Shown: positions 18,429 to 31,227, counted from the first letter of the stretch. The stretch is DNA of 64,000 nt from Monodelphis domestica (GCF_027887165.1 NC_077227.1:81981430-82045429), one strand, 5' to 3'. Notes: generated from the letters alone by a model not told the origin. Program-made: numbers and translations.

Positions 18429-19039
18429 CTCCCTGGCAAGGTGGAATTTACATATTCTGAGATTTCAACTCATAGAATTTAAATCAACAAGTATTATGGA
18501 ATAGCCTCTTAAGTGCTTTGATTCCGATTCTGTAGAGGATACAAGCTATATGCAGATGAAGAATGACATAATAAATACTAAGTAGGATTTAAGTTCCAAA
18601 TGAACAAGACCCATGAAAAAGACTTTGAGGTTCTGTAATTCCATGAATCTTCACACTTAGGGAATCATTCCTTTTTTTTTTTTCAATTAAAATCAAATGC
18701 CAAAGGGAGAGGTGATATTATAAAATTTATTTTCATGGGAAGAGTTTTGATCATCAGGTTTTATTGGGAAGAGAACAGAGAGAATACTGGAACTCCTAGA
18801 TGTTTGAGATGGCAGGGCATGGGGTACTTTCCAAGGGGCAGAAGTAATGGTTGCTAAACCTAAAGTTTACTGTTGTCATAATTTTGTTAAATTATTTTTT
18901 TCATGAATTTAACAAATACCAGATAAAGTAGATATTTACATAAACACAGATCAGAAAAAGGCCTGAATATGAAACTGTAAACCTCTATTAAATGCCACTT
19001 CTTTCTTTTAAAATATGTAAGAAATTTAATATATAACTT

Positions 19040-19222
19040 AAAAACCCAAACAAACCTTATTTTCTGTCTTAGAATCAATTCTAAGTATCAATTCCAAAGA
19101 GTGGTAAGGACTAGGCAGTTGGGGTTGTAATCTGCCCAGTGTCACGGAAATAGGAAGTGTTTGAGGTCAGAGTTGAACCCAGGACTACCAACTCTTTGTC
19201 CACTGAGTCACCTAGCTGCCCC
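19040..19222 (-). mobile_element. WSINE1/WALLSI-type SINE with target-site duplication
   Basis: Reverse-complement family blocks run from ACCTTATTTTCTGTCTTAGA to CACCTAGCTGCCCC. It is flanked by AATATATAACTT (19028-19039) and AACATATAACTT (19223-19234), a 12-bp duplication with one mismatch. Confidence 0.9.
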
Positions 19223-19249
19223 AACATATAACTTTCAAAGGTGTTCTGT

Positions 19250-19540
19250 TTGTCTATTATTTTGCCCTCCCTTCTGTTCTCTTCCATGCATTAATTTTTC
19301 TTTTCCTTCCCTTTTTTGAATGTGTTACCCTATCCCCACCTGCCCTCTCCTTCTCCTGCCTCCAACTCCCATTGGAAAAAAGAAAAACAAACAACCCCCA
19401 CCATCCATAACAAATATCCAGTCAAGCAAAACAAATTCTCTCACTAACTCTGCCTGAAAAATATATTGCTTATTCTTCATCTTTTTGTTAAATGATAGCA
19501 TGCTTTACTGCTGGTCCTCTGGAACTGTATTTTAACCTCA
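19250..19540 (-). mobile_element. Marsupial L1-type 3' UTR fragment
   Basis: The antisense pattern CCTGCCTCCAACTCCC, AAGCAAAACAAATTCTCTCA, GATAGCATGCTTTACTGCTG and TGGTCCTCTGGAACTG is the usual reverse complement of a marsupial L1 3' UTR. Confidence 0.5.
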
Positions 19541-20946
19541 TAATTTTTCCCTACCTTTCAGAGATACTATCAATGGTTCCTAGGGTTGCGGACACAATAG
19601 ATGTTCAATACATACTGCGTGGATAGAATTTTCATTCCAGGACTCTTATCCAGCATCCCATTTGCGTGCTCATGCTGAGTGCGAACACTGCATGCGTATG
19701 TACAGAGGATAAAGTTTTGGTGTGACCCCGCCTCTCCCTCTCTTTCCCTGAACGCAGCTGCTGAAGCTGGCATTCAGCCAGGCAGGAGAATTTACACACA
19801 TGGTCTTACTTTAGTTAGAAAATTTGGCTTTGAATTTCTATTTCTTTTTTTTTATTTTATGGAATTAATACTTGTAGTTACTGATATTAATTTAAATCTT
19901 ATAATACTAATTGACTGACACACTGTCAGAGCCTGAAAGAGATCCAGGAGAGATAAATGACAGAAACCTGGAAGGTTCTGGAAGGAACCTTAGAATTTTT
20001 CTAACCTTTCATTTTTCAGAAGAAGAGTCTAGGGTCCAGTGAAATGAGATAACTTACTCAAAATGACACATTGACCTTAGTAGCAGAGCTGGGACTGACT
20101 TTTAGGATGGTGCAATTCACATCCAATGGCCCCCCAAAGTGAATCTGATTTATGTTGATGTTACTCCTACTTCCTTTCATTGAATCATAAATATAGCATA
20201 TGAAGGGACCTTAGAAATAATTTAGTTAAGTCCTCTAATTTTACAAATAGGGAAACCGAGACCAAGAAAGGGTAAATACTTTGCTCAAAATCACATAGGT
20301 GTTTAGTGGAGGAGCTGGGATTTGAACCCAGGTGTATAGCTTTCTTTGCATCATACCCACATTGTCTCCTTTCTTGCCTCTTGCTCTGTACTCTAAAGGA
20401 TAGATCGCTTTATAAAATAATCTCTCCATCCCTTCTTTTAGCCTTTGTAGATAAACTGGTAATATTGCTGGATAGCCAGTGTTAATCCTGCTCCATAATC
20501 CTCAGCCAGGAAACTACAAATATGGAGAGAGGGATGCTCATCTAGGTCAAAGATGACTCAGCCTCCCCTCTTCTCTCTGTCTTAGAATTGCTAGGTCAAG
20601 CAAGAAGATGACCCAAGGAGCTCCTGGCCCCCAGGATGGAAATGGCCACCATATTGTTGGGGAAAAAAAAGAAAACCCAGTTCTAACTCTGTTAATTACT
20701 ATGCAACCTTGAGCAAATCCCTTCCTCTCTTTGGGTTTTAGTCACTTTATCAACAAAGCAAGAGAACTGGGCTAAATGACCTATAAAATCCCTTTGAGCT
20801 CCAGAAAAGTCCATGAGGTATTTTGAGTTTTTGTCCTAAACTAATCATCGGTTAGTTTAGACTCAAGAATTTAGAAAGCACCCACATCGATTTAGCCTAG
20901 ATCTGGTTATTTACGTCCAGTTTGCCTTTAACTTCTTATTGTTAAT

Positions 20947-21182
20947 AATGGGGTAACTAGGTGGCACAGTGGATAGAGTGCCAGACTGGAATCAGGAAAA
21001 TCTGAGTTCGAATCTGTCTTTATTAGACACTTACTAGGCAAGTCATTTGGCCCTGTCTGCCTTTGTTTCCTCACCTGTAAAATTAGCTAGAGAAAGAAAT
21101 GGCAAACCCCAATGTTGTCTTTGCTAAGAAAATCCCAAATTGAGTCAAAAAGAATCAGACATAAAGAACAACTGAACAAAAT
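20947..21182 (+). mobile_element. Mar1-type SINE with RTE-like tail
   Basis: It has a tRNA-like head (GGTAACTAGGTGGCACAGTG), a CORE-like middle, and the characteristic tail GAAAGAAATGGCAAACCCC, then GAGTCAAAAAGAATCAGAC and AACAACTGAACAAA. That tail matches the 3' end of RTE/BovB LINEs (ACACGACTGA-type). Confidence 0.8.
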
Positions 21183-22379
21183 ATTATCTGGGTCCTTACA
21201 CAGAGGCATTGGAGACCTGTGCTTACCTGGCAAAATTCTTACTGAATGGGGCTAGAACCCTTTTATGTTTGGGTCTCTAGTACCTAGCATGGTACTTGGC
21301 ACAAAGTAAGTGCTTAATTAATGCCTATTGATTGATAGATCTAAAACCATTATTATCTAGACTGGACATTTGATTATTTTATTTACTGAAGACTTAAAAC
21401 TCATTGTTGGAGTAGAACTGCCAAATGTCCACAGATAGCCTTTGCTTTCAAACAGGAATCTGGGTAATTCCTTCTATTTTAGGGTTTTCTTTGTTTACAT
21501 GGGAAAAAAAAAACATCCAGATCTGAAAATGGGACCAGCTGGAACCCCACCCCAGCCCACCTCCCAGAACAGAACAGACCAACTCAAACGGTACAGTTTC
21601 CCAAAATGTACTGTCAGGGCTATTGGGTTCTGTTGTTAGGAAAGTACCACCCACAACCATATGTGCAGGCCTGTTCTCTGTATTGTAGATAGCCTCGTCC
21701 TCATTTTTGTCTCACTGAATCGGTATTTCTTAAAGAGCAATCTTTCAAAATTCCAAAACATTTTTAAAATGCATAAGTACTCTCTAAGTTATTAGAGCTG
21801 TAGGAATGGCTATTAAAATTCTAGCTTGCAAATAAAAAAGACCTTAGTAGGTTCTTCCTACCTATCCATAAGAATGTATATCTCTATTTAAATATACTCA
21901 GCATGTCATTGGGGATAGAAAGCTGGCCTTGGAGTCAGAGGGACTTGAGTTCCTGTCTTGCTTCTGTCTTTGACTCAGAATAGGACCATGGCCAAGTCCC
22001 TTAATCTTTCAGAAACCCCCAGGTAACTCTGAAACCCAATGAAACCTGCACCCATGGAGGGAGTTTTTTTTTTTTACCAAGAAGTGCCTTGCATAAACAG
22101 AATCATTGATTTGAAGGGGAGTTGGAGGGGAAAGGCAGTAGACAAATAGAAAGAGCTATGGTCTTGGGGGGGTCAGGAAGGCTATGTTTTAAATCTGGCT
22201 CTGATCCTTACTAAATATGTTATCTTGGGCAAATCCAAGCCTCAGTTTCCTGTTCTATAAAATGGAAAAAATAATCCTCATTCTATCTACCCCCCTTCTA
22301 TGGCTCAAATGATATAATGCATGCAAAGCATTTTGTAATTCTCAAAGAATTATCTAAATATAAATTTTTAAGAAGTTAA

Positions 22380-22628
22380 GGGCAGGTACAGGGTACAGTG
22401 AATAGGGTGCCTGCTCAAGACTCAGGAAGACTCCCTCTTCTTGAATTTAAATCTGGTCTCAGAAAATGTGTGACCCTGGGAAAATTGTCTAACCATATTT
22501 CCTCAATTTTTCATTTGTAAAACAAGTTGGAGAAGGAAATGGCAAACTATTCCACTATCTTTGCCAAGAAAACTCCAGATGGGGTCCTGAAAAGTCAGAC
22601 ACGACTGAAAACAACTAAACAACAACAA
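22380..22628 (+). mobile_element. Mar1-type SINE with RTE-like tail
   Basis: It has a head with GGTACAGTGAATAGGGTGCC, then GTTGGAGAAGGAAATGGCAA and AAGTCAGACACGACTGAAAA, and ends in AACAACAACAA. The short sequence TTAAGGG flanks both sides and may be part of the target-site duplication. Confidence 0.85.
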
Positions 22629-24939
22629 TTAAGGGTTAACAGTGGGATGATAAACATCTTATGACAAAGACTTATTGTGTATCCTATGACATCCAGTACA
22701 GTGCTAGATATGTGGTAAGTGTTCGGTAGATACTTGGAAAGTGATAAAAATTCTTCCCAAATGTTACACATAAACATATGCTTACAATAATTCCTCCCCA
22801 GACTATTGGATCAAAGCCGACCTGATGTGATAGCTTAGGAAATATTACTAATAGCTCATGGGTACTGGAAGACATATGAATGCTTAGTAAGATCTTATTA
22901 CTATAGGCAATAAGCTAATATCAAATTGTTCTCTAAGGGCAGGTTTAGAACATTGAGACCCAGGAAGATGGGATAAGGTTGTTGCTTTTTAAGATAACTA
23001 TTCAAAAAGAATTTATTGAGTCCCTGCTATGTTCTAGGCACCTTGTTTAGCCCTGGAAATACAAAGACAAAATGGCCCTAGCTCAACTCAGTTGGGGGAT
23101 GAAATTTCAAGATGCCAGAAAGGTTCCTTTGGAAGGCTTTAGAGTCATATTGTGAATTCCAAATCCCTTTGTACGCTGGGTCTAAGAGCATACTGGCCAT
23201 TGCACTGAGTTTCTTAACTTTGGAATCTTCCATTTCCACCTATTATAATTTGCCTTGTAAGTCAAGCCTGGAACCCAAAGTCTTTCATTGGCCAACAGCT
23301 GTATTTTCTCTATATTAGGATGGTCTGCTTTCTCTGGGATTGGGAGAGTAGATCTAAGGTGAATATTAGGGAAAGAGTAAGAGGTTGAAAGAGAGGCAAC
23401 ATGCCCTAGCAGATAGTGAGCTATCCAGGAAGAATTGGATTTGAGTTCTAGCTCTAAGATACAGTGGCTGTCACTTAACCTCCTAACCTTCATTGGTAGA
23501 GTTCCCTGGGGAGGTCCCTATCTCAGTAAAACCATGCTTCTCTGCCTACCCAGGTTGAAACTTAAATTTATAAAGAAAAAATAATAATCAACTTCTGAAG
23601 CAGGTTCACTTACACTTTGAAAAACCTGATGACGAGGAGTATAATGAAGGAACACTAAACTTTGGAGTAAAAAATCTCGAAAGTCCTGGGTTTCAGGCTT
23701 GACTATCCCATTTGTTAATTGTATGACCTCAGAGAAGTTACTTTATGTCTCTGGTATTGGTTTTCTCATCTATAAAATGAGAGGGTTGCATTAGTTAATT
23801 TCTAATGTTCTTTCCAGTTTTAATCCTGTGATCCAAGAAGTAAAAAAGCCAGCAAGGGCATTTAGGCTCCAAAATGTCAAGAGAATTCAAAATACCCTTC
23901 AAAAAAGGAGGATTTTCAAATGTTGGGCAACACAAGAAACTGTAAGGAGAAAAGAATCTCACCTAATATTCAATAAGTTTTCATAAAGGCAGATAACTGG
24001 CATGAAGAGAAAAGTTGATAATCCCCTCACATTCAGGCAAGTAGAACCAGCTCATAGATTTATTAGCCAGTCCAAAAGTTTAAGAACAAAGCTGGGAACA
24101 AAAGGCCAACTGGAATCTCTTTAACTAAGAAAACCACCTAAGAAAAAAAATCAAACAACAAGGAAATTGCAAACAAGGAACCCAGGCTGTGCTGAGTCTT
24201 TGAGGTTCATTCCCTAGTACTTTATCTATTTCCTGACATTCTCTTTTGGGGAAGGAAGGCCTCTAGTTTGGCAAGCAGGTAATTAATGATAACCTTTCCA
24301 AAGTCTTCACTTGCAGCTTTAAAAAAAGAGATGATTGACTATTCCTACCAGTTAGTAACTCTGTCTATAGCTAGAAGCGATATAGCTTAAATTAAATCAG
24401 AGGCTAGGATATCCACTTTGTTTAATTTTTTTCTGATGACCAAACTCAGTTCCTTTGTACCTTTTTAATATCTCCTGATGGTCAATGGTGATTTAACACC
24501 CTCAGGTATGTACCTTTGGGTGCTGTATACAGTCCACAGTAGCAAAGAATCAAGGGTTTTGGTCTACCCTCCATCTGCCATTATCAGCAGCAGTATGCTG
24601 ATAATAAACTTACAAACAATTAACCAGTTCTAGGATGGAGAAGGACAGAAAGAGCTCTGAGCTGTAGGACTGGCCTTATTTGTATAATCTTCTGTTCCTA
24701 AAAGGTGGCAGGAACCAACCCTGGCACTCTCTCTCCTATCATGTATTTCAAAAACTGGAGGGCTAATATAAGTGAGCTTGCTCTGTTAAAATGTGCCAAC
24801 TGATCAATCTGATGATGAATTACATAGCTGATATAAACAGGACCAATCCTAGAGTCCAGGGCAAAACTATGAATTTAGACCAAATTTATGCTTGACTCCA
24901 ACAACCTTTGCTCATTTTCTTTTTTAAAAAAGTTTTTTT

Positions 24940-25136
24940 GGGGCAGCTGGGTAGCTCAGTGGATTGAGAACCAGGCCTAGAGATGGGATGGTCCTAGGTT
25001 CGAATCTGGCCTCAGCCACTTCCTAGCTGTGTGACCCATGGCAAGTCACTTGACCCCCATTGCCTAGCCCTTACCACTCTTCTGCCTTGGAGCCAATACA
25101 CAGTATTAACTCCAAGATGGAAGGTAAGGGTTTTAA
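24940..25136 (+). mobile_element. WSINE1/WALLSI-type SINE with target-site duplication
   Basis: Close to consensus (GGGGCAGCTGGGTAGCTCAG to GATGGAAGGTAAGGG). It is flanked by AAAAAAGTTTTTT at 24926-24938 and 25137-25149. It looks fairly young. Confidence 0.9.
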
Positions 25137-25149
25137 AAAAAAGTTTTTT

Positions 25150-25275
25150 ACTTTTTTTAATTTAAAAATTTTAAATCAATCAATTAATTATTTAAATTAA
25201 ACATTTTTAATTAAAATTTTTTAAAAAATTAATTTATTTAGTCAATTTAGAACACTATTCCTTGGTTACAAGAGT
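25150..25275 (-). mobile_element. Short L1 3' end plus AT-rich stretch
   Basis: AT-rich sequence leads into GTCAATTTAGAACACTATTC and CTTGGTTACAAGAG. This is the reverse complement of the end of the L1 at 29067-29755 (GTAACCATGGAAAAATATTC). It is a very short 5'-truncated copy. Confidence 0.45.
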
Positions 25276-26269
25276 GCTCATTTTCTATATAAGGAAACTG
25301 AGACCCAGAAGGGGTGAAATAACTTGCCAAGGTCACACAGCTAGCTAGTATGGGATAATATGTTATCATGAGAAGAAGGGGAAAAGACTTCTTATTTTGT
25401 GCTACTGCCATGAAACAGCTGGAAAGTCCTTATTTTCACATACACTCCACTGACAATGGCAAGGTCCTGGTTTCCCAATGGTAGTAGCGTTCCTTGTGCC
25501 ATATAGCAAGCACCCCTTCATTTGGCTGCCTTCTCTGCTGCTTCCAAGGATGTGACCGAGGTTCTCTGTGGCCATAGAACCAAGGATGCCAGTCTCTGGT
25601 CAGGAAGGCTGATACTGAATTACAAAAGGCAGGACTATGGATGGGAGAGGGCACCTATCAGAATTTGGTCTTCTCTCAGAAAAAAGCTAATTGTGAATAA
25701 GTACGATCTCGAGAGTTTGGCAAATGGGGATAATTGTGCCGTGTCCTGGTTGTAGGGCTGGCTGGTGATTCAGAAAGGTGGCCAGTAGGGGGGTGAGGAT
25801 AGGGGGAGGACAATGGCATAAAGAGAAGATGGTCCTAAAAGAGACCCAAGGTTCCTACACATAGTCAAAAGACAACTTCTCCCAGTACTGAGGCAAAGGA
25901 GTGGACACATGGAATAGTGAGGAAGGCACTTAGCATGGAAGACAGGAATCATGGTTTCTAGGGCCATTTTTGCTATGTAACATCACTGTTAGTTAGAAGG
26001 TCCTAGGTTCAAATCTTGTCTCAGATACTTCCTAGCTGTAAACTCTTTGAGGGACTGAGTTTCCTCATTATGGATTTGAATACCTGAGGTTCATTCTAGC
26101 TGTGATATTCTTTGGTTCTGTAATTGCCTCACTCTCCCAAACTGTCTTTTCATGAAAACCATTCCCCTTCCAGGTGATTTGGGGAAAATATTTGTCATTC
26201 TTGTCCATCATGCTCTCAGTCTGCATGAAATACAAATATTTAGAATGAAAGAAATGCTATAGTTTTTCT

Positions 26270-27000
26270 GTCCACTTCCCTAGTTGAGCCATGTCTAGAA
26301 TATCATATCCTATTTGGAGCACCATATTTTTGGTGAGAGACAAGCTGCAGTGCACGCAGATGAGGGTAATGAGGATGGTGAGGAGGTATTTTTTGAGATT
26401 CAGTTGAAAGAACTATGGTTGTTTACCTTGGAGAAAAAGAAGACTGGGGACAGCTGGGTGGCTCAATGGATAGAGAGCCAGACCTAGAAAGAGGTCCTAG
26501 GATCAAATCTTGTCTCAGATACTTCCTAGATGTGTGACCTTGGGCATATCACTTAACCACCACTGCCTAGCCTTTATCACTCTCCCGACTTAGAACCAAT
26601 ACATAATATTGATTTCAAGATAGAAAGTAAGGGTTTTTTTAAAAAAAAGAGAGGAGACCTTGATAGGTAGAAGTAGGGAGGAGGGAGAAGCAATGATTAC
26701 AATTTTCAAATATTCTATGGGCTATGTGATGGAAGATGGTCCCAGAGAGAAAACAAGGAATAATGGGTTGAAGTTATGGGAAGACATTTCAGTTCAGTAT
26801 AGGGAGAATTTCCTCACAATTTGAGTTATTCAAAAATGGAATGGGCTACTTCTAAAATTAGAAAACCACCAGAGGATTCCAAGTGGGAATTGTCCAATCC
26901 CTTTTATGTGATTTTAAAAAAGAAGATTCTTATTTCATGTAAGAACTGAACTAGATTATTTCTTGATTCCTTTCCACTTTAGGGTTGTTTCATTCCATAA
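26270..27000 (+). mobile_element. CR1/L3-type LINE remnant split by a SINE
   Basis: Sense CR1/L3 3' motifs are seen: CATATCCTATTTGGAGCACC, ACCTTGGAGAAAAAGAAGAC, then after the SINE CAAATATTCTATGGGCTATG and TTGATTCCTTTCCACTTTAG. The SINE at 26448-26645 interrupts it. Confidence 0.65.
26448..26645 (+). mobile_element. WSINE1/WALLSI-type SINE nested in CR1/L3
   Basis: GGGACAGCTGGGTGGCTCAA head, ACTTCCTAGATGTGTGACCT core, AGTAAGGGTTTTTTTA end. The CR1/L3 remnant continues on both sides. Confidence 0.85.
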
Positions 27001-27879
27001 GCCATAAAGACTCTAATCTCCTTGTGGGCAGAAATCATGTCTTAATAGCTGAGCACCTGACACATACTTGCACATAGTAGGAGTGCCACAATGTTTACTG
27101 AGTAAAATGGAATTCTATTTCACTTATATAAAATGGGGGGGGGTTGGAGGGAGAGAAAAGTCTTGCTTTGTGGGCTTCCATTCAACCTTGTATCACTAGG
27201 AGATGGACTATGACCCAAGTTATCATTCATTTGATCTTTCATGGAGAATTCTGCTCAGAGAATTCAGCCAGAATAACTGGCTGGTTTTGATAGGTTGTTA
27301 AGCAACCACTGTTAATGCTCATTAGTTAGTTGGGGGGGGGGTTTGAAAGAGAATCCCCTTCTCATTTGTGAAGAGAAGTCTGGGGGAAGGGCTGAGGAGG
27401 AGGATGTAGCTAAGGTCCAGCCTGCCCTTGATGCCTACAGAGTCAATGGGCACCGACACAGTGGGTATTGAGCCCCTGCCTGCCGCCTGCTCCAGATCCT
27501 TTGCTGCCCAGTCACTCCCTAATTAGGTTACTCGCTCCTGGAGAGCAGGGACTGTCTTGTACTTCTTTTGTCCTGGGTGTTGAACACATAGTTGGCTCTT
27601 GCTAAATACTTGTTGAGTTCGATTGAATTGAAAAGAATGTGTTCCCCATTGAGGTCATAAGACTCCTTCCATTCAGGGCTGTAGCCACTTTAGAGCATTT
27701 GCTCCTTTTATTTTGGGATGTCCAGATTCCAGCTGGAAGCCTTCCCTGACCTTCCCCTTCCCCCCACTTCCCTCATTCCTCCATCCCCACTACCATGGTG
27801 AGGGAAGGAGAGAGAGACTCCAGAGCAGTGTGAGGAATTGCTAGCCTCCATTGTCCCTCAGATATTTCCAGAACTGCTC

Positions 27880-28160
27880 AGTAAATATTATATAGCATAT
27901 GATGTTATAATAACATATATTATATTATTAATAATTCTAACATTATATTTATTGACAATAATAAATACAATGTTATATCATGTGATATTAATAACAATAA
28001 ATATGTTATATTATATAATGTCAATAATAAATACAACCTTAAATATGATATTAATAATAATAAATATAAATGGTACAAATATTAATGATAAACATGGTGT
28101 ATATAATATTAATACTAATAAATATATTATATAATATTGCATATTATATATAATAACTAT
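27880..28160. repeat. AT-rich ATATTAATAATAAATA-type low-complexity tract
   Basis: About 280 nt almost free of G and C, built from imperfect ATATTAATAATAATAAATAT-like units. It gives a false Ile/Asn-rich ORF. Confidence 0.9.
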
Positions 28161-29066
28161 AAGTAAGCATCTTCAGATTGCAACTTAATACCTGCTTGTA
28201 GTGAATCAGAAGAAGAGAAAAGATAGAAGAAAAACATATCTAATGATTTCCAATGTTACTGCCTCCTCTATCATCATCTTGCTATTATTTTTTATTATCA
28301 GAGCAACTTCCAAGGCATAATAATCACATGCCTCATAACTCTATTTAGGATCTCATTCAATTCAACCAAAAACATTTATTAAGTACTTGCTGTGTGCAAA
28401 GCACTGTCTAGGTGTTGGAGATAGGAATAATTGCTAGTATTTATATGACACTTTAAGGTATTATAAATATTATCTTTGATCTTCATCAATCCTGGGAGGT
28501 AAATGCTATTATTATTCTCATTTTACTGTTAAATTGAAGCAGGCAGAGGTTAAATGACTTGCCCAGAGTCATCCAGCAAGTGTCTGAGACTGGATGTGAA
28601 GTCAGGTCTTTCTGACTACAAATTCAGTACTCTACCCAATATACCACTCAGCTGTTCTCTATTTATTCTATAAAAAGACAAAAGGAAGAAAACAAGTATT
28701 TATTAAATATTACTATGTGCCACACACTATGTTAAGCACTTTACAAATATCTCATTTTATCTTTAAAACCCTGGGAGTTAAGTGCTATTGTTTTCCCCAT
28801 TTTACCGAAAACCGAGGCAGACAGAGGTTAATTGACTTGTTCAGGGTTACACAGCTAATAAATGATTAAGACTGGATTTGAACTCAGTTTTTCCTGATTT
28901 CAGGTCCAGCATTCTATTCATTGAGTCACGCAGATATCCTAGGAAATAGTACCTACTCTTGAGAAGTATATAGAGTCTCCACTGGAGAAGAGTTCCTGAA
29001 CTATGACCTAGTTTCCATTTTTGCTTTTAGATTTTATCTTGAAATATAAACTTTTAAAATGCTGGA

Positions 29067-29755
29067 ACCTCCAGCCATAGCAATGCTGGGTTTGTACCCC
29101 AAAGAGATAATAAAGAAAAAGACTTGTACAAGAATATTCATAGCCATACTCTTTGTGGTAGCAAAAAATTGGAAAATGAAGGGATGCCTTTTGGTTGGGG
29201 AATGGCTGAACAAATTGTGGTACATGTTGGTGATGGAATACTATTGTGCTCAAAGGAATAATAAACTAGAAGAATTCCATGTGAACTGGAAACGACCTTC
29301 AGGAATTGATGCAGAGTGAAAGGAGCAGAACCAGGAGCACATTATACACAGAGACTGATACACTGTGGTACAAAAGAATATAATGGACTTCTCTACTAGA
29401 AGCAATTCAATGATCCAGGACAATTCAGAGGGACTTATGAGAAAGAACACTATCTATATCCAGAGAAAGAACTATGGGAATAGAAACACAGAAGAAAAAT
29501 GACTGCTTGATCATATGGGTTGATGGGGATATGTTTGGGAATGTAGACTTTAAATGATCACCCTAGTGCAAATATTAATAATATGGAAATAGGTCTTGAT
29601 CAATGACACATGTAAAACCCAGTGGAATTGCCTGTCAGCTATGGGAGGGGGTTGGGAGAAGGAGAGGGAAAGAATATGAATCGTGTAACCATGGAAAAAT
29701 ATTCTAAATTAACTATTTAATTAAAATTTTCAAATATTAAAAAATAAAATAAAAT
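29067..29755 (+). mobile_element. Marsupial L1, 5'-truncated 3' end with target-site duplication
   Basis: It carries the last part of L1 ORF2 (EIIKKKTCTRIFIAILFVVA, KNWKMKGCLLVGEWLNKLWY, MLVMEYY, like human L1 TCTRMFIAALF...WHIYTMEYY). A 3' UTR with GGGAGGGGGTTGGGAGAAGG, GTAACCATGG and an A/T-rich AAAATAAAATAAAAT tail follows. The 11-bp repeat AAAATGCTGGA flanks it (29056-29066 and 29756-29766). It is antisense to LGI1, in intron 4. Confidence 0.92.
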
Positions 29756-29814
29756 AAAATGCTGGATCCTAAGAATTTTTTTTTCTCCTTGGGGTTCCAT
29801 GTTTTTCATGAAAA

Positions 29815-29895
29815 GGAATGGAGAAGGAAATAGCAAACCACTTTAATATCTCACCAAGAAAACATCAAATGGGTTCACAAAGTGTGGTATATTCA
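29815..29895 (+). mobile_element. Mar1 SINE tail fragment
   Basis: Only the RTE-like tail is left: ATGGAGAAGGAAATAGCAAA, CACCAAGAAAACATCAAATG. Confidence 0.5.
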
Positions 29896-30320
29896 GAGAA
29901 AGAAGGATACGGGACATGTTTTTTATTTGTGTATATCATGGATTAGAACATCTTCCTACTATAAAATCATATACACTTATTCCAGAATGTAGTTCTAGGT
30001 TTCTATGACTCAGGAGATAATTCACTTATTGAGGGAGTATCTGTGAGGCACCAAAAGAGTTGCTGGATTGATGAAAAATTTCACCTAGAACAAGTTGCTT
30101 GGCTTCATTCAGAAGAAACAATCATGAAAATGAATTTATTTTGTACTTTTTCAACCCCTTGATGAGATAATACCAAGTTCAGGTTTAAATATAGATAGGA
30201 AAATAATAATAAAATCAAATATTTAACAAAATTAAGTAATTAATTCTCAATTATCCATGTTGATGGAGGTAGGCAGTGATCTTGGCAACTTCAGAATATT
30301 TTTTCTCATGATTTCTTTGT

Positions 30321-30511
30321 TATTTTTTTTAATGCTTATCTTCTTAAAATCAATACTGTGTATTGGTTCCAAGGCAGAAGAGTGGTAAGGCCAAGGGAGT
30401 TAAGTGACTTACCGAGGGTCACAAAGCTAGGAAGTGACTAAGGTTATATTTGAACCCAGGACCTCCCATCTCTAGGCATGGCTCTCAATCCACTGAGCCA
30501 CTTAACTGCCC
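30321..30511 (-). mobile_element. WSINE1/WALLSI-type SINE with 17-bp target-site duplication
   Basis: Flanked by a perfect TCTCATGATTTCTTTGT at 30304-30320 and 30512-30528. Internal blocks are ATACTGTGTATTGGTTCC, TTAAGTGACTTACCGAGGG and CCACTGAGCCACTTAACTG. It lies about 230 nt downstream of exon 4, in the same direction as LGI1. Confidence 0.95.
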
Positions 30512-30759
30512 TCTCATGATTTCTTTGTAAAAGACTGCTTTCCAGATCACATTCTTTAGATTAATATTCAAATTAATTTTTAATCCCCTAAGAAGAATGC
30601 CAGGAATTGGTGAGTTAGATGCAAATGAAGGTAGGAGATGGTTCAGATTTTGACATAATCCCTAAGGTCCTGGATGATCTCTATACAAATAATCAGCCAG
30701 TTAACTGAATATTTAATCAGCAAGACGAAGAAGAAGTAACACACAACCTCTGTACTTAC

Positions 30760-30831
30760 AGGTGGATTAAAGACTTTAGGCCCCGAAAACTATGTCTTGA
30801 GATTGACTTGATGTTGTTGTTTTCTATGAAT
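30760..30831 (-). CDS. LGI1: LGI1 exon 4: leucine-rich repeat 3
   Basis: A 72-nt exon coding for residues 125-148 (FIENNNIKSISRHSFRG and on to IHL). Human has T where this has S in RHSF. Acceptor TTGCAG, donor GTAAGT. The phase is the same as in the other LRR exons, which is the classic one-exon-per-repeat layout. Confidence 0.96.
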
Positions 30832-30924
30832 CTGCAACAGGTTATAACTTTTTAGTCAAACAACGACAGCAGCTGGGAAGCTCTTGTACTGAATTGTGAT
30901 GAGAAACCCAAGAGGCTCACTTAC
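30832..30924 (-). other. LGI1: LGI1 intron 3 (93 nt)
   Basis: A very short intron with GTAAGT donor and TTGCAG acceptor. It is close to the practical lower limit for mammalian splicing. It holds no repeat. Confidence 0.95.
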
Positions 30925-30996
30925 AGGTACTCGAGGTGAGGGAGGCCAATGAAAGCGTCATCGCTGATTACATCAAAGGAATTTGATGTGAATAAC
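30925..30996 (-). CDS. LGI1: LGI1 exon 3: leucine-rich repeat 2
   Basis: A 72-nt exon coding for residues 101-124 (LFTSNSFDVISDDAFIGLPHLEYL, split here as LFTSNSFDVI and SDDAFIGL). It is identical to human over this stretch as I recall it. Acceptor CTGCAG, donor GTAAGT. It sits only 93 nt from exon 4, and about 30 kb of intron separates it from exon 2. Confidence 0.96.
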
Positions 30997-31227
30997 CTGC
31001 AGAGAAGAAATATGGTTTAAAATTTGTAACCAGGAAAATGGTAACAATCACAAGATTCTCTGCCTTTAATCCTTGTTTTAATAGGAGCTCAGTATGGAAA
31101 ACACCTGCTGGCTGACTCCTATGATGTTCCTTTGGATAATTTCTGAAGCAGTTTTTGTAACCCCAAATTGTCTAGCTATAAAAAGCTTGGAGCACATGTT
31201 CTGATCCGTCTCCCTCCCCCTCTTGTA

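Noticed and set aside
29008-29450. Cluster of ORFs on both strands
   Set aside because: They are frames of the L1 3' end at 29067-29755.
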